A DNA stretch of 27,373 nucleotides, from the NCBI GenBank assembly GCA_032115775.1, contig JAUMBL010000182.1:1-27373 (forward strand). Reading direction: 5' to 3'. The first letter of the stretch is position 1. Each line of letters opens with the position of its first letter. Under the pieces are notes generated by a model, which saw only the letters and a program-made list of their open reading frames with translations, was not told where the DNA came from and made no database searches. Below, piece after piece: positions 7,181 through 13,065 of the stretch. Made by a program: the position numbers and the translations under genes. This DNA is from M3007 sp032115775. GTDB taxonomy: Bacteria; Bacteroidota; Bacteroidia; Chitinophagales; Saprospiraceae.

Positions 7181-7520
7181 AGAGTTTGTTGATGTCGCCT
7201 TGCACGATCATGGCGGCAACCATCGGGAAGAGGAAACCCAAAATCAGCAGCAAAACCGACTGGTCTTTGCTGGCCTGGCCGGTCTTTTCGTAAATTTTTG
7301 GCAATCCTTCCTTGCCCGCCAGGTAATAGAAGTACAAGTTAATCGGCAGGCAGCAACCGGCGAAAATGGCGATTGGTTGCGAAATGACTTGCCGCTCTGC
7401 GACTGCATTCATCACCTCCGCAGCCTTGATGTTCCAGTAGATGAGGTATAAACCACAGGTGAGGATACCCAGGATCAATACGAGGATCGGTTCGTTTTTG
7501 AATAATGGAATTCTTTGCAT
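7158..7520 (-). CDS. DUF4234-like small membrane protein with CC motif (120 aa)
   Basis: A short membrane protein starting at ATG 7520 (MQRIPLFKNEPILVLILG). The first hydrophobic helix spans ~12-30 and contains the DUF4234-type segment CGLYLIYWNIKAAEVMNA. A second region, PIAIFAGCCLPINLYFYYLA, carries a Cys-Cys pair, and a third, VLLLILGFLFPMVAAMIVQGDINKLYE, ends with the INKLYE motif typical of these proteins. The same frame stays open upstream to 7934, but that part overlaps the GH92 gene antisense and has coding-shadow composition, so I exclude it. A TAATTTTG box (minus strand, 7580-7587) could be the promoter of this two-gene unit. The function is unknown. Confidence 0.85.
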   Translation of the reverse strand: MQRIPLFKNEPILVLILGILTCGLYLIYWNIKAAEVMNAVAERQVISQPIAIFAGCCLPINLYFYYLAGKEGLPKIYEKTGQASKDQSVLLLILGFLFPMVAAMIVQGDINKLYEQSADA

Positions 7521-7579
7521 GGTGTGAAAGTTAGTTTTGATAGTTTTGAATTTGAACGTATATTTGAGTATATGATTTG

Positions 7580-7587
7580 GCAAAATT
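7580..7587 (-). promoter_or_regulatory. Possible -7 box of the DUF4234-DUF2752 unit
   Basis: The minus strand reads TAATTTTG, a match to TAnnTTTG, about 60 bp before the DUF4234 start. No clear TTG at the -33 spacing, which would fall inside the end of the GH92 gene. Confidence 0.35.
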
Positions 7588-7599
7588 ACATAAAATAAT

Positions 7600-10557
7600 C
7601 TATTCCACCCGAATCTCATCCAAAAACAACCAACAAGGATAACCTGCGCCTTTGTGCTCGGGCGGACAAACGCCGAGGCTGCGACCCACGACGCGCAAAT
7701 AACGCACCGGCCGACTTTCGCCTTTCCAGGTAAATTCCCGCTGCAGGGCGCCTTTTTCGGTGAAGGGTATGGTATTCGCAACCATGCCGAGCGGCTCGAA
7801 GCTTTGCCCGTCGTCTGAAATTTCAAATTCCACACGGGTAGGGTAAAAAATCCAGGAATTTTCATCCTGCATGAAATTGGCGGCGATGCTGCGCAGCGTT
7901 TGGGGTTTTCCCAAATCCAAGACCAGATCCGCATCCACGCCCTGGTATCCTTGCCAGCCGCCGGAGCGAAAATCCGCCCCGCCGGGAATCTGATCTACCG
8001 GTCCCGACTCGCCGCGCCCGGTGTACTGCGGATCGTACCGGGTATTGTAGCGCAACACCCGGATGTCTGTGCGCAATTTGCTGAATACGGCGGTTTGCAC
8101 GCTGCTCTCCCCGCGTTCCGCCACGGCTTTAAAAACCAGCTGCGCGTTGGTATCCACGCGAATGGGCGCCTCGTAGCGCTGCCAGGCAAGCGCATTGCCC
8201 TCGGCGTTCGCGAATGCATAATCAATATGCGCGGACGTGTCAATACAGCCGAGCTCGACGTACTGGCTGTCTTGAAACACCCGTTTGCCTTTGTGCACGA
8301 AAGGGGCGGGCACGATCAAGGCTTCCTGGATCATGCTGAACGGCCTGTCGGCCTCCGCAGCGCCCCAGTCGGAGGGCTTGTCGGACATTTCCAGTTCCAA
8401 TTCCCCGCCGTTGACGATCTGGTAGTGGTACAGATACGATTGCGTCAGCGGCTTGCCGTTTAGTTTGGCGCTTTTAATATATTTCTTTTTTGCGGACACG
8501 CCGGGCGCGCGCACGGTGAAGCGTTTGTCATTTTCCAGAAAAAGCGTACACTCTTCGAACCAGGGCGTGCCGATTACATACTGGAGCCCGACCGGCACGG
8601 CCTGATAGAATCCCATGGCGGAGAGTACGAGCCAGGCCGACATTTGTCCGCAGTCCTCATTGCCGCTCAGTCCGTCAGGCTTATCGGAGTACAAATTATC
8701 CATTATTTGCCGGACGCGCTCCTGGGTTTTCCAGGGTTGGCCGGCGTAGTTATACAGATAGGCGATGTGGTGGCTGGGTTCGTTGCCTTGGACATACTGC
8801 CCGATCAGTCCCGTGATGTCGGCTTGCTGTCGGCCGGTGGTGACGGATTCGGCGGTAAAGAGCCGGTCGAGGAAGGCGGCGAAGCCCGCCGGGCCGCCGT
8901 GCAGCGCCATCAATCCGCTGAGATCTTGGGGTACTGCGAAGGCGTATTGCCAGGCGTTGGCCTCGGTATAGTTGAAGTTGACCTCAAAGGGATCGAATGG
9001 GTCGTGCCAGGCGGCATTATTTTTGGCGCGGAAGAAACCGGTGGCGGGGTCGTACACATTTTTATAGTATTGCGCGCGGCGAATAAAGGCATCGTGCACC
9101 TCCATGTTCAGCATATTGCGCGCCATTTGGGCGATGCTCCAGTCGTCAAAGGCATATTCCAGCGTTTTCGACACGGATTCCGACTCCAGGTCGGAGGGAA
9201 TATAACCCAGCGAGCGGTAGTGGTTCAGCCCCAGCCGGTCGGCGGACACGGTCTGAACCATGGCTTTAAGCGCCAGTTCGCCGTCGTAGCCCCGGATATT
9301 TTTTATCCAGGCGTCGGCGATTACCGGGATCGAATGGTTGCCGATCATACAGTCGGTTTCGTTGCCGGCGAGTTCCCAAACCGGCAGTCGGCCGCCCTGT
9401 TCGTAATGGCGCAGAAATGTGTGGATAAAATCGCGGGTCCGCGCCGGTTCCAGCAGCGTATACAGCGGATGGCAGGCGCGGTACGTATCCCAGAGCGAGA
9501 ACACGGTGTACTGCTTATGGCCTTCCGCGCGGTGGATTTCGCCGTTGCGGCCGCGGTACCGGCCGTCCACGTCGCTGAAGACATTCGGTACAGACATCGT
9601 GTGGTACAGGGCGGTGTAAAAGGCGCGCATTTGCGATTCGGAGCCGCCCTCGACGCTGACTTTAGACAGCTGCGCGATCCAGCGATCCCGGGTGCTTTCC
9701 CGCACCCGATCGAAGTCGAAATCCGGACATTCGGCCAGCAGATTGCGGCGGGCGCCTTCGATATCCACGGCGGAGATGCCGACGGTGACGACCAGCGGCT
9801 CGCCGTCCTGCTGAAAATCCAGCAAACCGACGATAGCCTTGCCCTTCACGGCGCGTTGAGAGAGGCGGGTATTGGCCGTCATATCCAGTACTTTCCCGGC
9901 GAAAAAGGGTTTGGAAAAGCGCGCGACGAAATAGATATGTTGGTTTTCGGCCCAGCCTTTGGAGATGCGGGAGCCGACGATTTCGCGATCGCTCACCACC
10001 GTCATGGCCGATTCCAGCACGATATCGCGGTGGCGCAAGTCGAACAACAGGCGCATGCGTTCCTGGTTTTCCGGGTACGTATAGCGGTGCACGCCCACGT
10101 GTTCCGTGGCCGTCAGCTCGGCGCGAATATTGTTTTTATCCAGCCAGACGCTGTAGTACCCGGCTTCGGCCTGCTCCTTTGATTTTTGGAACGGCGAGGC
10201 GTAGCGCTCCTTTTCCAGTTCGGACGCGCCGGTATAAGGCATCACGAGGACGTCGCAGTAGTCCGGCACCCCTGTGCCGCTCAAGTGCGTATGGCTAAAG
10301 CCGTAGATCAACGAATCGCTGTAGTGATAGCCCGAGCAGCCGTCCCAGTCCAGGGTAGTCGGTCGGGTATCCGGGCTCAATTGCACCATCCCGAAGGGCG
10401 CCGTTGCGCCGGGGTAGGTGTGCCCGTGCCCGCCGGTGCCGATAAAAGGATTGACAAAAGCGACCGGATTGACGGCCGGTTGCGGAGGGGATTGCTCTCC
10501 GGCGGCGGAGAGGGCGAGGCAGGCGAGCGCCGACAGCGCAAAACGGAAATAGGTCAT
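7600..10557 (-). CDS. GH92 family alpha-mannosidase with C-terminal F5/8C-type module (985 aa)
   Basis: This is a calcium-dependent exo-acting alpha-mannosidase (alpha-1,2- is the best known family activity) trimming mannosyl side chains of glycans outside the cytoplasm. Residues 1-20 are a signal peptide. The N-terminal domain starts at FVNPFIGTGGHGHTYPG, the hallmark of GH92, with APFGMVQLSPDT and GFSHTHLSGTG following. The (alpha/alpha)6 catalytic domain carries GNEDCGQMSAW (632-642), including the acidic residues used by the family, and AMGFYQAVPVG. Canonical enzymes end near residue 760. Here ~200 residues follow, containing FQDSQYVELGCID (chitobiase/FN3-like) and a C-terminal discoidin-like domain (DLVLDLGKPQTLRSIAANF, VRYLRVVGRSLG) that probably binds sugar. 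No SusC/SusD genes adjoin it, so it is not in a visible polysaccharide utilisation locus. Linkage specificity is inferred. Confidence 0.94.
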   Translation of the reverse strand: MTYFRFALSALACLALSAAGEQSPPQPAVNPVAFVNPFIGTGGHGHTYPGATAPFGMVQLSPDTRPTTLDWDGCSGYHYSDSLIYGFSHTHLSGTGVPDYCDVLVMPYTGASELEKERYASPFQKSKEQAEAGYYSVWLDKNNIRAELTATEHVGVHRYTYPENQERMRLLFDLRHRDIVLESAMTVVSDREIVGSRISKGWAENQHIYFVARFSKPFFAGKVLDMTANTRLSQRAVKGKAIVGLLDFQQDGEPLVVTVGISAVDIEGARRNLLAECPDFDFDRVRESTRDRWIAQLSKVSVEGGSESQMRAFYTALYHTMSVPNVFSDVDGRYRGRNGEIHRAEGHKQYTVFSLWDTYRACHPLYTLLEPARTRDFIHTFLRHYEQGGRLPVWELAGNETDCMIGNHSIPVIADAWIKNIRGYDGELALKAMVQTVSADRLGLNHYRSLGYIPSDLESESVSKTLEYAFDDWSIAQMARNMLNMEVHDAFIRRAQYYKNVYDPATGFFRAKNNAAWHDPFDPFEVNFNYTEANAWQYAFAVPQDLSGLMALHGGPAGFAAFLDRLFTAESVTTGRQQADITGLIGQYVQGNEPSHHIAYLYNYAGQPWKTQERVRQIMDNLYSDKPDGLSGNEDCGQMSAWLVLSAMGFYQAVPVGLQYVIGTPWFEECTLFLENDKRFTVRAPGVSAKKKYIKSAKLNGKPLTQSYLYHYQIVNGGELELEMSDKPSDWGAAEADRPFSMIQEALIVPAPFVHKGKRVFQDSQYVELGCIDTSAHIDYAFANAEGNALAWQRYEAPIRVDTNAQLVFKAVAERGESSVQTAVFSKLRTDIRVLRYNTRYDPQYTGRGESGPVDQIPGGADFRSGGWQGYQGVDADLVLDLGKPQTLRSIAANFMQDENSWIFYPTRVEFEISDDGQSFEPLGMVANTIPFTEKGALQREFTWKGESRPVRYLRVVGRSLGVCPPEHKGAGYPCWLFLDEIRVE

Positions 10558-10579
10558 GGCAGCGGAAATTGGCTGCGGA

Positions 10580-10587
10580 TAAAGGTA
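10580..10587 (-). promoter_or_regulatory. Probable -7 box of the GH92 gene
   Basis: The minus strand reads TACCTTTA, one mismatch from TAnnTTTG, 22 bp before the GH92 ATG, predicting a leader of about 15-18 nt. Confidence 0.4.
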
Positions 10588-10605
10588 CGGCGTAACGGGT
10601 TAGCC

Positions 10606-10776
10606 AAACCCCGAAGGGGTGACATTATTCTATCTCGGTTGGTGTTTTGCCATTAAAACCCCGAAGGGGTGACATTATTCTAGGTTGACGTTTTGCATTA
10701 AAACCCCGAAGGGGTGACATTATTCTAGATCCGTTGACATTTGCCATTAAAACCCCGAAGGGGTGACATTATTCTA
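10606..10776. repeat. Four tandem copies of a 27-bp repeat in the GH92/pLGIC divergent spacer
   Basis: Four identical 27-bp units occur at 10606-10632, 10656-10682, 10701-10727 and 10750-10776, with 45-50 bp periodicity. Each starts AAACCCCGAAGGGGTGACAT and ends TATTCTA, and contains a small hairpin ACCCC-GAA-GGGGT. The 18-23-bp linkers are not unique: three end in TTTGCCATTA or a one-base variant. The true unit is therefore the 27-mer plus a conserved upstream arm. The block fills the spacer between the divergent GH92 and ion-channel genes and ends 12 bp before the channel's -7 box. It is not CRISPR-like. Confidence 0.92.
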
Positions 10777-10787
10777 TCGTTTTGCCC

Positions 10788-10795
10788 TATTTTTG
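10788..10795 (+). promoter_or_regulatory. -7 box directly before the pLGIC start codon
   Basis: TATTTTTG fits TAnnTTTG and ends 5 bp before the ATG at 10801, so transcription would start at or next to the start codon. A TTG at the -33 spacing is absent; the fourth 27-bp repeat occupies that position. Confidence 0.45.
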
Positions 10796-10800
10796 CAAGG

Positions 10801-11754
10801 ATGAAAATACCAAGCATTACCGCGGTTCTGTTATTTTCCCTGCTGCCCTGTTTAGCGGCCCAAAAGCCCCAGCAGGTGTTCACCGGCGTATATTTGATGA
10901 ATTTATACGACCTGAACATGGACGAACACTCCTTTTACGCCGATTTTTATATCTGGTTTAAATGGAAAGGCGATATTGATCCGACGAAAATCGAGTTTGT
11001 CAATTCCATTGAAAAATGGAGCGTCCACTACGAGCCGGCCGGCGAGGTGTCGGATTCGGTGCTGGCGGACGGCTCCCGGTACCGCATTTTCAGGGCGGAA
11101 GGCCGTTTTTTTCACTCCTTCAGCCTGAACCGTTTTCCGCTCGACCGCCACGCGCTCGACATCCAAATCGAAAGTCCGGAATATGACGCCGACGCGCTGA
11201 CGTACCTGCCGGATACCAATTCGGCGGATATCCGCCGCACGCTCCACCTTGTGGGCTGGCAAATCAAGGGCGATTCCCTGCAATCTACCTTGCATGATTA
11301 CGGCGCCGATTTCGGAAATCCTGCCGAAAACGCCCGGTTGTACAGCAACCTGACCTACACGATCCTGCTGGATCGACCCTACAGTTATTTTATCCTCAAA
11401 ATGCTGCTGCCGTTGCTAATCGTGATGATGGTGAGCATCGGCGCCCTGCTGTTGCATCCGTCCTACATAGATACCCGCAGTTCGCTCCCGATCGGCGGCC
11501 TGCTTACCGCCGTGTTTCTGCAACAATCGTACAGCAACGCGCTGCCCGACACCGGTTACATGGTACTGATGGATAAAATCTACCTACTGGCCTATACCCT
11601 GATTTCCCTGGTACTGCTGCAGGTCATCCGAGCGGGAAACCGGATGGCGGATAAAGTGCCGGAAAGCCGGATTGCGCGCCGGGAGCGGGTGTTGGCCAAA
11701 GCGTATATGGCCGTATTTGTGGCAGGCGTGGCGGGGCTATGCCTGTTTAAATGA
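10801..11754 (+). CDS. Bacterial pentameric ligand-gated ion channel homologue (Cys-loop family, 317 aa)
   Basis: Predicted to form homopentameric ion channels in the inner membrane, with the ligand-binding domain in the periplasm, like GLIC and ELIC. Residues 1-20 are a signal peptide (MKIPSITAVLLFSLLPCLAA). Residues ~25-190 are the beta-rich extracellular domain, including the Cys-loop equivalent RFPLDRHAL with the diagnostic FPxD motif (Phe112-Asp115) and, as in other bacterial members, no disulfide. Then M1 (~194-215, with the conserved Pro204), M2 (~228-246, IGGLLTAVFLQQSY), the M2-M3 link ALPDTGYMVLMD (compare LPKTPYM in GLIC), M3 (~258-282) and a short M4 (~300-316). The length equals that of GLIC. 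An Asp aligns by eye with Glu222 (-2') of GLIC, which hints at cation selectivity. The start at 10801 is supported by the signal peptide and the adjacent -7 box. The gating ligand is unknown. Confidence 0.85.
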   Translation: MKIPSITAVLLFSLLPCLAAQKPQQVFTGVYLMNLYDLNMDEHSFYADFYIWFKWKGDIDPTKIEFVNSIEKWSVHYEPAGEVSDSVLADGSRYRIFRAEGRFFHSFSLNRFPLDRHALDIQIESPEYDADALTYLPDTNSADIRRTLHLVGWQIKGDSLQSTLHDYGADFGNPAENARLYSNLTYTILLDRPYSYFILKMLLPLLIVMMVSIGALLLHPSYIDTRSSLPIGGLLTAVFLQQSYSNALPDTGYMVLMDKIYLLAYTLISLVLLQVIRAGNRMADKVPESRIARRERVLAKAYMAVFVAGVAGLCLFK

Positions 11755-11789
11755 GTGTTTTTTTAACTAAAATTAAGACAAATTAAAAC

Positions 11790-11809
11790 ACTGATTATCA
11801 GTTTTTTTT
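11790..11809 (+). terminator. Possible weak terminator after the pLGIC gene
   Basis: ACTGA and TCAGT flank TTA, then eight T follow. The stem is only 5 bp and A-U rich, so it may be weak. It lies 36 bp after the channel's stop codon on the correct strand. Confidence 0.4.
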
Positions 11810-11969
11810 ATTTAAAAAATGGGCTATTTTCGCCTTTTTTTAAGATAAAAAAATCTGTCCTTTTGTCTGCAAACAAATGCAAATTGCCGTGCATCTTTGC
11901 GTACTTAAAATAGTTAGTGTAACCTGAAAGCAGGTGTAACGATCTTTTTTTTGAGATTTACGGTTAAGA

Positions 11970-12005
11970 AAAAAAGAGCAAAGCGGAAGAGTTTTGCTCT
12001 TTTTT
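11970..12005. terminator. Bidirectional intrinsic terminator between convergent genes
   Basis: AAAAAAGAGCAAA (11970-11982) and TTTGCTCTTTTTT (11993-12005) are perfect 13-bp arms around a 10-nt loop. The flanking A and T runs give a U tract on both strands. It lies between the pLGIC gene (+) and the LOG-family gene (-), 23 bp past the latter's stop codon, so it can end both transcripts. Confidence 0.8.
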
Positions 12006-12028
12006 CTTTTGTGCCGGGTAGAGCGCCG

Positions 12029-12763
12029 CTACAAATCAAAGTTAGGCTCCAGTTTGTCCGCCCCTTCCGCATAAAACGCATTGATGATACGCACCACATC
12101 CTCCGGATCGTCGGTGATATGAAAAAGATCGAGATCTTTCGAATGGATGTTGTGGTGGCGTTCGAGCATGACCTCCACGATCCAATTGCGCAGGCCTTCC
12201 CAGAATTCCTTGCCGACCAGAACGATGGGTACGGGGCTGATTTTTTTGGTTTGCACGAGGGTAAGCACCTCGAACAGTTCGTCGAGTGTGCCGAAGCCGC
12301 CCGGCATGGCGATGAAACCTTGGGCGTATTTCACGAACATGACCTTGCGGACGAAAAAGTACCGGTGTTTCAGGTTGAGCGCCGGGGCGATGAAGGGATT
12401 GTGGCTTTGCTCGAAGGGCAAGTCAATGTTCAGTCCAACCGAGGCGCCGTTTTTCATCCAGGCGCCTTTATTTCCGGCCTCCATGATTCCCGGTCCGCCG
12501 CCGGTGATGACGCCATAGCCTTCTTCGGTGAGGCGCATGGCGATTTTGGTGGCCAAGTCGTAGTAGTACGTTCCCGGTTTAGTGCGGGCGGAGCCGAAAA
12601 TAGAGATACAGGGGCCTATTTTGTTGAGCACCTCAAAGCCGTCCACGAATTCGGCCATCACCTTGAACATCGTCCAGGAATTTTCGCCTTTAATACGGCT
12701 CCATTTGCGCATTTTGTGCGGCGTTTCGTGGGGGTCGTGGTTATTTTTTTCTTTTTGATCCAT
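12029..12763 (-). CDS. LOG family (TIGR00730) nucleotide 5'-monophosphate phosphoribohydrolase (244 aa)
   Basis: This is a cytoplasmic Rossmann-fold enzyme of the 'lysine decarboxylase'/LOG family. Characterised members hydrolyse cytokinin riboside 5'-monophosphate or other nucleoside monophosphates to base plus ribose 5-phosphate. The domain begins at residue ~50 (GPCISIFGSARTKPGTYYY) and contains GVITGGGPGIMEAGNKGA and the active-site motif PGGFGTLDELFEVLTLVQ. An N-terminal charged extension (MDQKEKNNHDPHETPHK) precedes it, as in many Bacteroidota members. I use ATG at 12763; the open frame continues upstream across a MITE, which argues against the longer form. The name 'lysine decarboxylase' in older annotations is misleading. 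MITE copy 1 lies between this gene and the upstream GH57 gene on the same strand. True substrate unknown. Confidence 0.9.
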   Translation of the reverse strand: MDQKEKNNHDPHETPHKMRKWSRIKGENSWTMFKVMAEFVDGFEVLNKIGPCISIFGSARTKPGTYYYDLATKIAMRLTEEGYGVITGGGPGIMEAGNKGAWMKNGASVGLNIDLPFEQSHNPFIAPALNLKHRYFFVRKVMFVKYAQGFIAMPGGFGTLDELFEVLTLVQTKKISPVPIVLVGKEFWEGLRNWIVEVMLERHHNIHSKDLDLFHITDDPEDVVRIINAFYAEGADKLEPNFDL

Positions 12764-12856
12764 GATGCTATATACGCTGATTTTTGGGATTCGCCCGACT
12801 TTATGGATATAACGAGGAAAAACCCGCATAAAACATGGCGATTTATAATATAATTT

Positions 12857-13018
12857 GTAATTACTTAGCCGGCTCGCTGTCCGACCCAAAAAGTCCCATT
12901 TTCCGCCATACTTCGCAATTTTTTTTGACCGTAGCGCTGCTACGGCCTGCAAAAAATCGCTTCGTCTGGCAAAAAATGGATCCTTTTTTGTCTCAGACGC
13001 GACCGGCTAAGTAGTTAC
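12857..13018 (+). mobile_element. Foldback MITE, copy 1, with 8-bp target duplication
   Basis: A 162-bp element with terminal inverted repeats GTAATTACTTAGCCGG (12857-12872) and CCGGCTAAGTAGTTAC (13003-13018, one mismatch to the left end). The direct repeat TATAATTT flanks it at 12849-12856 and 13019-13026. The hairpin CCGTAGC-GCT-GCTACGG (12929-12945) sits at the exact centre, and the two halves align end to end as imperfect reverse complements, so the whole element can fold back. No coding frame is present, so movement would need a transposase in trans. Copy 2 (18768-18928) is nearly identical in reverse orientation. The 302-bp gap between the LOG and GH57 genes contains little else. Confidence 0.88.
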
Positions 13019-13065
13019 TATAATTTATACGCGGGGCGAAAAGTTCAAGCGCCGGATAAAAAATG

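Noticed and set aside
7521..7934. Upstream extension of the DUF4234 protein
   Set aside because: The frame is open, but the sequence is antisense-type translation of GH92 coding DNA. The conserved protein begins at ATG 7520.
8644..10182. Long + strand open frame (512 codons) opposite the GH92 gene
   Set aside because: It is an antisense shadow of a strongly supported enzyme gene with GC-biased third positions, and matches no protein family I recognise.
10606..10776. CRISPR array
   Set aside because: Repeats are 27 bp and identical, but linkers are only 18-23 bp, variable in length, and share sequence (TTTGCCATTA) with each other. There are four units and no cas gene.
11880..11960. Possible small transcript (CATCTTTG box, then ACCTG-AAAG-CAGGT and T8)
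   Set aside because: The -7 box has a mismatch, no -33 is well spaced, and the hairpin has only 5-bp arms separated from the T run by about 9 bases. Not enough for a feature.
12764..12952. Longer LOG-family protein starting upstream of 12763
   Set aside because: The extra frame runs through MITE sequence and lacks family similarity; ATG 12763 gives a normal N-terminus.
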